Shown: one piece after another, positions 40,130 to 50,261 of the stretch
Numbering within the stretch: the first letter of the stretch is position 1
Layout: the number at the start of each line of letters is the position of its first letter
NCBI GenBank assembly: GCA_951217055.1
Contig: OX578276.1
Location: 16,413,430 to 16,477,429 of the forward strand
DNA length: 64,000 nt
Reading direction: 5' to 3'
Source of the DNA: Gerris lacustris
Lineage: Eukaryota; Arthropoda; Insecta; Hemiptera; Gerridae
Translations under genes and position numbers: made by a program
Notes under the pieces: generated by a model
What the model was told of the DNA's origin: nothing
The model's input: the letters and a program-made list of their open reading frames with translations, nothing else
Database searches by the model: none

Positions 40130-42449
40130 CTACTTTTGTTTGTTGTGGGAAAGTCCACGTTCTAAAGCTTCTCCTGGGTTGGGTAAGCGAGATCCGTAAG
40201 GTAAATCTATGGATTGGACGTGAGCACGCACGGGCCCAGGAACGCGAAAATAGGTTTTGTCCGAATTCGTATACTCGCCGTCGTCCTTATTGTATCGTTC
40301 TCTGAAAGTAGTCCTTCCGTTGTTTGCTTCGTCGTAAGTGATGGAAAATTCAGAGTAGGGTGGTCTAGGTGGTTTGGGATAATCGGGTGGGGCCCGATCA
40401 GGCGAGACGGTGGGGCGAAATGGAGGTGGTGCGGGTGGGGAATTGTTGTTAAAAGAGGGACTTTGTAAGTAGTAATCTTCGTAATTAGGAAGTGGTCGAG
40501 GAGTACTGGCAAGAGATATGGAGGTAGACGAAGGTCTGGGTCTGCAACAATTGTTAATCAAATCTCCAGGTATCAGAGAAACGCTATTCTGAGGTCTTCC
40601 ACCTGGATAGCCCTGGAACGGAGGTTCTTTGCCCGGTCCGGCACCGGGAGGCTTTCCCTCTCCTGCTCCAAAATAATCAGACCCCGATACGGGATATTCC
40701 GTTGTTGTCGACGGAGGTCGTTTGGGTGCAGTCGGGGTGTTGAGAAATGGTTCTACGATATCGGTTTCAGGTGAACTTTCGTAAAGGAAGTCATTTCCGA
40801 AACCAGTGGACCCAGAGACTGTTGATGTACCCGTACTAGGAGTTGTCCCAGGTAAACCACTGTAATCACTATCTCCGGGATCCGATCCGGTGGGATATGA
40901 CGACGAACCTCCTGGTTTTCCGTAAGGCCCTGAACCCGTGCCACCCTGGGAAGGTGGACCAGGTGGTCTAGAGAAAGGACCTTCAGTACTGGAACCACCA
41001 TACGTTCCAGTCGTAGAACTCCCAAAAGGTCTAGACGTCGTGCTTCCTCCATATGTGGAACCGGAACTACCACCATACGTGCCTTGCGATCCACCACCAC
41101 TAAATGAACTTCCAGGTGAGCCTGAACCACCACCACCACCACTACCATACGAGTTTCCTTGGGAGCCTCCTCCACTGCTACCACCAAAATAGCCTCCTCC
41201 TTGTGAGCCTCCACTGCCAAACGAGCTTCCTTGCGTTCCACTACCACCAAAAGAGCTTCCTCCTTGTGAGCCTTTATCGCCAAACGAACTCCCTTGTGAT
41301 CCCCCGCCACCAAATGGGCTTCCAGATGATCCTGAACTGCCTCCACTACCAACACCAAACGAGCTTCCTTGTGATCCACCACCAACAAATGGGCTTCCAG
41401 GTGAGCCTGAACTACCTCCACTACCAACTCCAAACGAGCTTCCTTGTGATCCACCACCACCAAATGGGCTTCCAGGTGAGCCTGAACTACCTCCACTACC
41501 AACTCCAAACGAGCTTCCTTGTGACCCACCACCACCAAATGGGCTTCCAGATGATCCTGAACTGCCTCCACTACCAACACCAAACGAGCTTCCTTGTGAT
41601 CCACTACCACCAAATGGGCTTCCAGGTGAGCCTGAACTGCCTCCACCGGCACCTCCACTACCTCCAAAAGAACTTCCTTGTTGTGGAATGGTTCCTGATC
41701 CACCTCCAGCAGGAAAGTCGCCAGAATCAACTCCTTCGAAATTAGGCGAGAAGGGGGTGTAAAAAGATGTCGGTGGTGCGAAGGATGGCCCAGGAGGAAA
41801 AGATAAACCTACCCCTTTCTTTATAACTTTATATCCTATTTTTGGCCCTGCTATATACTCGATGGTTCTTTGTTGTCCCTTGTCATCTATGAAGGTGTAT
41901 GAACCCCTAACATTACCTCGATTATCTCTGACTTCGGTTCTTCTATGATCTGGAGCAGCTGCTATAAACTGGTAAGATCCGTCTAGTTTTTGCTGAATGG
42001 AAGATCTGCCTCTTGGTTTTCCTCCTGGTTTAGCCGGAGGGCCTTTGTGAAACACATCATTATATAGTTTGGAATCTGGGAAAGCAGTATCGACGATGAA
42101 CCCAGTGCCAGAGCCAGCTTTATACCGAACGTCGTGTCGCTCTCCAATATCGTCTACAAAACTGTAAACACCCTCCACGTGACCGTTTGAGTCAGATACT
42201 TCTTGTTTACTGTGTATCGCTGTTCTATAGCCGAATTTGTATGAAGGATTTTCGTTAGGGTCGTGATATCCTTTGTAAGTCGGATTGTAGTTAGGTGAGT
42301 CTGGACTTACTGGAGGGTTGTAAGGAATTTTGTTCTGAGAAAGATCCATCTGTCTCGCGATGTTTGGACCCTTTGCCCGAAATCCACGTCTTCCAGCTGT
42401 ATACTGAGTCTCAACCACTCTATTCTTCATCGGATCTCTCGCTCCGAAC
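40130..42449 (-). CDS. Cuticle/pro-resilin-like protein with two chitin-binding domains (last exon)
   Basis: A structural protein of the cuticle. The exon starts after an acceptor (ttttgctacag) at 42450-42451 and the frame FGARDPMKN... runs into the 766-codon frame. The signal peptide and first exons are upstream and not found. Residues about 63-113 (counting from MKNRVVET) and 151-205 are two related Rebers-Riddiford-like (Chitin_bind_4) domains, with YKFGYRTAIHSKQEV and YQFIAAAPDHRRTEV, then VEGVYSFVDDIGERH and VRGSYTFIDDKGQQR. A Gly/Ser-rich region follows, with five 25-residue repeats of SSFGVGSGGSSGSPGSPFGG type, then Pro-rich sequence. The conserved tail has FRERYNKDDGEYTNSDKTYF and VPGPVRAHVQS. 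The tail is shared with the gene at 62862. Resilin-like elastic function is inferred from the Gly/Ser repeats. Confidence 0.88.
41270..41655 (-). repeat. 75-bp coding minisatellite in the cuticle gene
   Basis: Five tandem 75-bp units encode SSFGVGSGGSSGSPGSPFGG followed by GGSQG. The units differ at a few sites and the period keeps the frame, so copy number could vary without frameshift. Confidence 0.9.
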
Positions 42450-42451
42450 CT

Positions 42452-42955
42452 GTAGCAAAAATATAAACCGTGGTTAAAATATATTTTTTTAATGTTTTAT
42501 CAATTACAATGATCAATTCACTAAATGTCATGGATGTTAATAAGATAGATGAAAAAAAAAAAATGAACTTACAAACTAAGAAATTTATAAAATAATAGAA
42601 CTCTGATTTATTTGATTATTTAGGATAGGTTAGAAGGCTGTAATTATAAATGACAAAGAACTCGTTTTGTTTTTAAATTTAACATTCCATCTTCTTGTTA
42701 AGCCTTCTTGACAATGGTTTTATGAGGAGTAAGTCTAATAATTGGATGAAGAAGGCTGTGGAGATCTATACTCTGAGATTTGAAGATCTACAAAAATTCT
42801 TCTATGGTCAAATTTGAAACTCCTGAAAATATAAATGGAATTATATGACATTATTGGAGGACAAATCTTAAAATAATTTTTTTTCTTTCTTTTTTAAAGT
42901 AAGATGAAACTATTGACAAGATAATTATATGAAACAGTGGAAGATGATTGTATGT
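42452..42955 (-). other. Intron of the first cuticle gene, nearest part
   Basis: Noncoding, AT-rich. The donor and upstream exons could not be located in the next 20 kb. Confidence 0.4.
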
Positions 42956-43255
42956 AGCAATGGGGGATGATTGCGAGAAGTATTGAAATATAATTGGATA
43001 CCATGATTACATGAAGCATTGTAAGATGATACCTTGCATTACAAATAATTGCATGAAGCAGAAGAAGATGATTGGATACCATGATTACATAAAGCATTGT
43101 AAGATGATACCATGAAATGATTGCATGAAGCAGTAGAAGATGATTAGATACCATGATTACAGGAAGAATTGTAAGATGATACCATGTAATGATTGGATGA
43201 AGCAGTAGAAGATGATTTGATACCATGATATATCATGAAGCATTGGAAGAGATTT
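42956..43255. repeat. 72-bp tandem repeat
   Basis: Units containing gaagcagtagaagatgatt and gataccatgattacatgaag repeat at 43055, 43127 and 43199, a period of 72 bp, with flanking degenerate units; about 3.5-4 copies. The minus-strand open frame across it is a by-product of the repeat. Confidence 0.85.
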
Positions 43256-44095
43256 GGCTCCATGACGTCACGATGGAATCATTGGAGGATGATCACGTGG
43301 AGTATTTGGAGATAATTGTATCCACGTATTTTAAGAGTCACAGCTTTGGCTGCTAAAAATCGTGAGCTGACTAAAAATTCAAGAAAAGAACTTTTAACTT
43401 GTAAAGATGTTTAAGGGTTTAAATTGTAATTAAATTATTAGTTTTACTCCAAAATAAACCTTCTTACTTTTGGACTTAAAATGAATTATTATTTGTAGGT
43501 TGTTGGTTTCTGGTTTCCTCTCAAAGTTAAGGACAGCTGTATCAAATATTGTCCATAGAGTGAAATCATTTATACAATCTTAAATTCTTTCCTGAATGAT
43601 TATATTTTATAGTATGAATGTTTTTGTATTAGTAGAGAGTCTATGTGTGGCAAGTTTCAGCTCGATTGGATGACTGAAAGAGGGTTAACTAGCCTTCCAA
43701 AGATTTTGACGACAGACAGGCACCATCAGGCAGGTACCCAGGACCCAGGCACAAAAGTAAAGTTAATATAAAGGATTTAAAAATAGGACGGAATTTTTTC
43801 CCTTTGAAACAGGGTGCATCAGAATGTTTTTTAAAAAAAATTTGGTTTGAAAATGGGGATCTGATTGATTAGTAGTTTGAGCATCTCATTGTGCATTAGA
43901 AGACCCAAAAGATATATTTTTTGTTCTCAGCCACTTTTTGAAAATTAATGCATAAAAAAAAAACAAATAAATGAAATAACTGTACGTTGAGATGAGAGGT
44001 ACCAAAGTAAGATGATGATGATACCAATTTATGTACTTACAGATAAAAACAAAGTAATCCCATTCTTTCATAATTTCGCTTATTAAAATGCTAAG
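43256..44095. other. Sequence without recognised features
   Basis: AT-rich. A dispersed-repeat-like phrase (gtgtggcaagtttcagctcg, then gacgacagacaggcacc) occurs near 43645-43725. No gene is supported. Confidence 0.45.
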
Positions 44096-44098
44096 TTA

Positions 44099-44520
44099 AG
44101 CTCCGTTTCCATTACAACAGATTTGTCCCGCAACATGTTGCCGGCACAAGTTCCAGGATTTTGTTGAAATGGAAACAGTCTGCAACATGTTGCGGGACAT
44201 GTGCCGGGGACAAAAATGTGCCAAGCGACTGTGGGACACAACTTGTGCCACGGGCAATGGAAACACTTTGCAACATATCCCGGGGAAAGGTGCACGCGCG
44301 GTGCAGTCTATACTCGCTGCCCAAACCATAACTAAACCTTGCTCCCTACCTACACGTGATCTCTTAATTGTGGTTGAGGTATTTTCAGTGTTGTGTTACT
44401 GAACTGTTGCGGAACTGTTTCCAACTTCAACAAAGTTCCAACAAACACTTGTCCCGCAACTTGTGCCGGGGACATGTTGCGCAACATTTGCCTGCAACTT
44501 GTTAGAATGGAAACGGGGCT
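44099..44520. mobile_element. TTA-flanked MITE with gtttccatt ends
   Basis: The terminal repeats are agctccgtttccatt and ...aatggaaacggggct (13 of 15 paired), flanked by TTA on both sides (44096-44098 and 44521-44523). It is 422 bp and filled with repeats of caacatgttgcgggaca and cacaagttcc-like words. A three-base TWA site suggests PIF/Harbinger. The small frames here are repeat artefacts. Confidence 0.8.
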
Positions 44521-44589
44521 TTACCGTTCCGTTAGGTAGCTCATGCCCTATTAATATTTAATATACAGGTACAAATATAAAGATTAAAG

Positions 44590-45779
44590 CAGTGTTTCTC
44601 AACCTTTTTGTACCGGTGGACCACAAGATAGATTCCTCGTGCACCCGCGGACCACTAGCCCCCCCCCCCCCCCCCCTGCCATCCTTGGCCCACCCTTACC
44701 CGCTTAAAATATAATTTAATTTACTAATAGTTTGTGATATTTTATAATATTGTTAAATGTTGCACATCACATTGCACGTCAATCATTAATCGTGTAATGT
44801 ATTCATAAAATGATTTCCATGGGTCAGTTCTACAATAACAGGTTACTAATATGATTAATAATAAGCGCAATAAATAATATTAGAATCAAACGGATCTGGT
44901 GAATAGTAATTTTTGTAAACGTTTTATATGGCCCCAGATGTTACAAATACCTAGGACGTTTAAAAATAAAATATATTTCACGTGTATACGAATTTTATTG
45001 AGTACACATTATACTTGGTTATACATATCAATGCACTTGCGTTGAGTTACAAGTTCTTTAAAGATATGACTATTGTCATTTAAAAAATTGAAAAATTGTA
45101 TTATCAATGGCTACCTTGAGCCTGCATTTAAAAGTAGTAGTGCCATAAAAGTAGTCAAATGTACATACATAGGTAGGTACGTATGTAATGTGTTAATGCA
45201 CAATGCACATGTGTTCACTTATATACCTACTGAAAAACACTAAAGTACATAAATAACAAACGTTAATTTGCACAATCTAAACAGGATAAGAAAAAACTGT
45301 AAACAGAATAGTAACTCACGTAACTAAGACTAGTCTTTAACACAGTAAAGCGTAGTGTGTGACTAAAACTAAAATAAAAATGAAATAAGTAATAGGTTAA
45401 AAAATGATGTTTTATAGACAGTAGGGGTAAGTAGAGGGGTTTGGGTTTACAATGAATTTACAGCCAAACCTCGACAAAAAAAATGCAGTATTCGGAGCAA
45501 AGGCAAAAGGATTAATGAAATAGAGAAGGGGAAGAAGGGCCTGTGTAAAGTTTAGAAACATACTGGTAGGAAAGACCTCTTGATTCCCGATACTGTGTCG
45601 CCTTTTCGGATTTATACCTCGGATTAGCTCTGTCGTATTTTATTCGAAATTTAATTCTATTAGCTGTAGATATTTGACTCGATACATTTAATTATGTAAT
45701 ATGTTTCTGTTTCTTGGTTGTTTTCTCATTCTTTCCGCGGACCACATGTGGTTCGCGGACCACAGGTGGAGAATCACTG
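44590..45779. mobile_element. hAT element, non-autonomous, 1190 bp
   Basis: The ends are cagtgtttctcaaccttttt and ...caggtggagaatcactg. Perfect 8-bp target duplications gattaaag lie at 44582-44589 and 45780-45787. Subterminal ggtggaccac and gtggttcgcggaccac mirror each other. There is a C run near 44660. No transposase frame is present; the inside is AT-rich. Confidence 0.9.
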
Positions 45780-45789
45780 GATTAAAGTA

Positions 45790-46089
45790 CTGCTTGAAAT
45801 TAGAACGATATCATGCGTTTTTAACTGTCAACTCTTATTAATTCGAACCATTGATAATACGAGTTACTTGATAATAATTGGAACTTCTCCGCGGGTCAGT
45901 TTGGTAAATCGAAGAACACAACAAACAATACACACACAATTGATACACTCGGTAATATGTAGCCATTATCCCCGCTGGAGGATTGGAGGCGTTCTATAAT
46001 TCGGAACGGAGGTTCCTTCCCACCTTGTAATTCGAAGTTTTCCGACAATAATTATGATATATGACATATCTTATAAATTTCTACGAAAT
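45790..46089. other. Sequence without recognised features
   Basis: Noncoding sequence between the hAT element and the next dispersed repeat. Confidence 0.45.
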
Positions 46090-46094
46090 GTTTG

Positions 46095-46720
46095 CCCTTA
46101 AAGGCACTTTTTTACTTTAGCACCCCTTGCTTCTAAACAATAGTCTGCCCTACAAAAGTCTCAAAGGTTTGTGTGTTTGTCTCCCCAAGACATTGAGACT
46201 CCTGGGGCAGTTTTATATTTAATATTCCTTTATCTTAATAGTTGATTAAACTAAGGGATATGAAAATTATATACAAAAGTATATAATATTTCTTTGTCCC
46301 AAGGTACATTGGACTAAATCTAAATATCCCTTCGTCTTAATAGTAATTTAGACTAAGGAATAGGGAGCTAGCATGACCGTGTGGGTCCACGTCTGCTCGG
46401 CCATCACTGAATCATGAGTGGAACGAGATGGGGTTCGATTCCTCGCCGTGACGCTCTGATTTATATGGCTCACTATTGATCACATCATACTCGCTTCGGC
46501 GCTACTATGTACAGAGAGGTATGATGAGTGAAGTGGCTGGAACTCTCTACCGCGGAGCGTAAAAAGGGCCTAAGGTTCGAACAAGTGGTTCGTCCTATCC
46601 GTTCTAGTAGAAAGTACTAGACTAAGGAATACATGCAACTCTGTATATGTTCCTTTGAATTAATAACTATTAACACAAAGGGATATAGGGGGGTGCTAAA
46701 GTAAAAAAGTACCCTGTTTA
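46095..46720. repeat. Dispersed repeat (family of 8.95-9.4 kb) containing a SINE
   Basis: Its ends mirror: cacttttttactttagcacc at the left and ggtgctaaagtaaaaaagta at the right. The inside carries ttagacta/tagtctaa-like words and cattgagactcctggggcag. The SINE 46363-46617 is inserted in it. The mirrored ends suggest a MITE. Confidence 0.75.
46363..46617 (+). mobile_element. tRNA-derived SINE with target duplication
   Basis: 255 bp flanked by perfect 14-bp repeats tagactaaggaata (46349-46362 and 46618-46631). The 5' part looks like a tRNA promoter: tagcatgaccgtgtgg near 46369 as a weak A box and ggttcgattcc near 46433 as a perfect B box. A long perfect target duplication shows LINE-type insertion. 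No A-rich tail is obvious. Confidence 0.85.
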
Positions 46721-46950
46721 AATTCTCTCCCTTAATTTCATACTTAAAACCGAAGTGGACGACAATGAATTTTCAGTACTGGTCACAGTGGAAAATGCTG
46801 TAGACCTAGGACTTTAGGCATCAATGCAGAAAAAAATAATTCACTATTATTTTAATTTAAAAACCTTTTTAATCTCTAAACAAATCTAACATACATATAA
46901 AATGTTCTCATTTGTTTGTTCCTATTCTATTTTCATATTGTGTATGCACA

Positions 46951-49900
46951 TTTATTTATTTATTTATTTAAACATTTTTTAAAAGCCCCTAACAGCTAAA
47001 AAAAAGCCACAAGCAGGGCGCTTTAAAATAGATATTATAAATTGTAAAATAGGTAACATAATATATATACAATAAAAATGACATATTTCATAATTAAACA
47101 ATAAAAATCAGCGTACATTATGGACTTTAAATAAATAATATGACAACAAAACAAAAACAAACGAGAGATATGTACATAAATAAATAACTTTAATAATATC
47201 ATCAATAAATAAATAACCGTAACTATAAAATAAATAAACTGAGTTATCAGAGGGAGAGTAGGGAATTCAGGGATTTAATGTTGCTTAAATTACGGGAGCT
47301 GATAGGGAAGGAATTTACTAAAAACACAGAACGGACTAAGGGGCTAAGGCGAGATAATTCCTTAATATAAAGCAAGCGTCCTGCCCGTCGATTATTAGGT
47401 AGCATGACAACTTGTTCATGGACTTCTTTAGATGTAATAGACCTATTTAAGGCTTTAATGAGAAACAAAGCTATCAAACCATCTCTCCTCAAGCTAAGGG
47501 GTTCCAATTCCAATCTTTCACACAGTCTTTCATACTTATAGAATACCTTTCTATACATGAAACGCAAGTATACGTGACGTACAAATTTTCGCTGGATATC
47601 CTCAAGCTTGTTGGACAAGGTAACACCAGGGTCACCCCAGATAACAGCTGCATATTCCAAAAGAGGTCGTACAAGCGCTTTGTACAATCTTACGTGGCAG
47701 TCTTGTGAGAGTCCTCGACATATGTTTAGTGTTAAACCTAAAGAACGAGAGGCGGAAGAGACTACTGAAGATATGTGCTCTTTAAAGGTCAGTTTACTGT
47801 CTAAAAGTACTCCCAAATCACGAATGACATTAGATGAAATAAGGGAGACCCCACCCAGCTGGTAAGGAAAAGAAATAGGATTTGTGGACCGAGAGAAGAT
47901 AACCGAGTGAGATTTAGAAGGATTGAAGTCCATACGATTAATTTGGGCCCAGTTTTCTAGAGACGAAATATCTTTTTGCAATGCATGACATCCCTCCATA
48001 TTGTTGATTACTCTAAAGATTTTTGTGTCATCGGCGTAAAGAAGATGCTGGCAAGTAATACCTTTCCCTATATCATTGATAAAAAACAGAAAAAGTAAAG
48101 GCCCTAATATGGAACCCTGAGGTACTCCGGAAAAGGGTGTGAAAGGGGAAGAGATGGCTGACTGAAAAAGAACGGAGTAAGATCGATGAGTTAAGTAGCT
48201 TTTAACCCAAAGTACAAAATGTTTTGAGAAGTTAAATTGCAGTAGAAGCTTAGTCAAAAGTATGCCATGGTCGACACGATCGAATGCCTTGGACATATCT
48301 AGAAAAATAGCGTCAACTTGGCTACGGCTAGAAACTAATGGACCTACAAAAGAAAGAAATGAGACGAGGTTCGATGAAGTGGAATGAGACGGTCGAAAAC
48401 CATGCTGGTTAGAAACTATGAGGGGATAAACAATAGGGCTAAGGTAAGTATGAACAACCCTTTCAAAAATTTTACTAAAAGTGTTAAGGAGAGCGATAGG
48501 TCGATAGTTAGAGGCGAGAGATCTATCCCCAGATTTGTGAACCGGGACAACAGATGCCACTTTCCACCTTGCCGGAAAAACAGAGAACTTAAGACTTTTA
48601 TTGAAGATGTCGACTAAAACAGGAGCAAGGAGTTCGGACAGCCCTTTCACCACAAAGCTAGGAATACGATCGGGGCCGCAACTACGTTTAGGTTTAAGAT
48701 TCTTTATAGCTTGCAATACCTCCCCTATAGTTATAGTCGGGATATTGATAGTATTTGGATTAGGAGTAGAATGTGAAGGAAGGAAGAAGGACGAGGAAGG
48801 GACGAAGACAGATTTGAAATGATCAGCGAAATTTTTTACAACAACAGCTGGATCGCTGGACTTCATATTATTCACCGTCATGTACTGAAATGCTTCCGTG
48901 TTATCTTGTCGGTTTCTATTTATATACTGCCAGAACTGTTTCGGATTTGATTTCAAAGCGGCGTCAGTGCGGGCGAGATATTGTCTGTAATCTCTTTTAA
49001 CCTTTACAGAAGCGAGTCTTCGATAGATCGAATGTAAGTTCTTGAAAATCTGTTGTTTCGTTTTTCGGAATTTTCTGTGGTAAAAGTTTTTCTTTTTGAT
49101 GAGGGTTCGCAGAACCGATGAGTACCAGGAAGGAAATTTAGTTGGTTTGACTAACTTGAGAGGCGTACTAGCTTCAATGGAATGTGTCACGACATTTGTG
49201 ATATACTGCGCACAAAAATCAACGTCATTCGAGCTAAAAACAGGTTTCCAATCTGCTTGTTCAACCATATTGTATAGCATCATATAGTCACCAGTTGCGT
49301 AGTTTCTAAAAGAAATCTCTTTAGATGGTTTCTGAGCAGAGCTAGATGATATGGTTATTTCGAGCGTCGGATGGTAAGCATCTTCGGGAACTAATGGATG
49401 AAGTGAATGAGTTACTGTAACGAATCCGGTGTTAGAAAGCGCAAGGTCCAATATATCATTAAACCTGTTAACACACTTATTGTTTTGGAGCAACCCATTT
49501 ATAGAACAGAAAGATAAGACTGCATCAGCTCTAGCTCTTTTATTCGAGCGACCTTGAAAACAGTATGTATTCCAGTCAACAGAGGGCAAATTAAAGTCAC
49601 CTATTAAATAAACTTGCGCATCCCATGGTATTAAGTAGTTCAGAGAATCCAAATAATTATTTAGAGTAATATCACACAGGTGATCAGGCAAGTAAAAAGC
49701 TCCTAGAAACACGTTTCTCTTATTTTTAACCTCTATTTCAACCCAAACTGATTCAATATCCTTTTCCAAATCATATCTGCGGGTATACTTAATTGCTGTA
49801 GATAGAGCGATTAAGACACCACCGCCTTTTGATCCTCCTACCTTCTCGTAATTCCTGTCATTTCTTTCTACAGAATACGTCTCAGGAAATATTTTAGAAG

Positions 49901-50111
49901 ATGGGTGTAAATGAGTGAGCCAGGACTCAGTAACAATAATAATGTCAGACGAACTTAAGCAAACCGACGTGAAGAAAGTTGTAAGTTTCGTACGTAAGCC
50001 CCGTACATTTAAACATACATATATATTTAATAATTTGTTATGCGAATTATTGTTATGGTCCCTTGAGTTTCGAATTATCGAGAGTCGACTGATTACTTTG
50101 ATAGCTAACAC
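46951..50111 (-). mobile_element. Jockey/CR1-type LINE, nearly full ORF2
   Basis: The minus-strand element has a (TAAA)n tail at 46951-46970, a 3' UTR of about 275 bp and a long open ORF2. There is no ORF1 upstream; unrelated sequence and a palindromic MITE begin by 50262. It appears to be 5'-truncated close to the start of ORF2. Confidence 0.85.
47247..50111 (-). CDS. LINE ORF2: endonuclease and reverse transcriptase
   Basis: 954 open codons without a stop. N-terminal apurinic-like endonuclease (about residues 30-260): NVRGLRTKL, TESWL, GDFNLPSVDW and the catalytic AYHPTLEI. The reverse transcriptase (about 480-760) has WKVASVVPVHKSGDRSLASN, YRPIALLNTFSKIFERVVH, FLDMSKAFDRVDHGIL, GVPQGSILGPLLFLFFINDI and the catalytic YADDTKIF. 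The C-terminal part has LLEYAAVIWGDPGVTLSNKL. The first in-frame codon after the upstream TAA is CCT GTG, with no ATG near the beginning, so translation may rely on the lost ORF1 or the start was truncated. It is otherwise intact, so young. Confidence 0.92.
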   Translation of the reverse strand: MLAIKVISRLSIIRNSRDHNNNSHNKLLNIYVCLNVRGLRTKLTTFFTSVCLSSSDIIIVTESWLTHLHPSSKIFPETYSVERNDRNYEKVGGSKGGGVLIALSTAIKYTRRYDLEKDIESVWVEIEVKNKRNVFLGAFYLPDHLCDITLNNYLDSLNYLIPWDAQVYLIGDFNLPSVDWNTYCFQGRSNKRARADAVLSFCSINGLLQNNKCVNRFNDILDLALSNTGFVTVTHSLHPLVPEDAYHPTLEITISSSSAQKPSKEISFRNYATGDYMMLYNMVEQADWKPVFSSNDVDFCAQYITNVVTHSIEASTPLKLVKPTKFPSWYSSVLRTLIKKKNFYHRKFRKTKQQIFKNLHSIYRRLASVKVKRDYRQYLARTDAALKSNPKQFWQYINRNRQDNTEAFQYMTVNNMKSSDPAVVVKNFADHFKSVFVPSSSFFLPSHSTPNPNTINIPTITIGEVLQAIKNLKPKRSCGPDRIPSFVVKGLSELLAPVLVDIFNKSLKFSVFPARWKVASVVPVHKSGDRSLASNYRPIALLNTFSKIFERVVHTYLSPIVYPLIVSNQHGFRPSHSTSSNLVSFLSFVGPLVSSRSQVDAIFLDMSKAFDRVDHGILLTKLLLQFNFSKHFVLWVKSYLTHRSYSVLFQSAISSPFTPFSGVPQGSILGPLLFLFFINDIGKGITCQHLLYADDTKIFRVINNMEGCHALQKDISSLENWAQINRMDFNPSKSHSVIFSRSTNPISFPYQLGGVSLISSNVIRDLGVLLDSKLTFKEHISSVVSSASRSLGLTLNICRGLSQDCHVRLYKALVRPLLEYAAVIWGDPGVTLSNKLEDIQRKFVRHVYLRFMYRKVFYKYERLCERLELEPLSLRRDGLIALFLIKALNRSITSKEVHEQVVMLPNNRRAGRLLYIKELSRLSPLVRSVFLVNSFPISSRNLSNIKSLNSLLSL

Positions 50112-50261
50112 AGGTTAAAATAATATAACTTTTGTTTTCTAATAATGTATCAACTATAATGTTAAAAATAATGATTTTTTTCATTTTCCACCTATTTATG
50201 GATTTTATGAAATATTTTCTCTGCCGGGCAGTTGGTTACTGAGAGAGTTGGGTATATATTA

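Noticed and set aside
40753..41730. Long minus-strand frame rich in Val/Glu/His/Leu
   Set aside because: It is a second frame of the 75-bp repeats within the cuticle gene; the Gly/Ser frame continues into chitin-binding domains, this one does not.
42894..43226. Minus-strand frame with repeated HLLLLHAII words
   Set aside because: It is produced by the 72-bp noncoding minisatellite.
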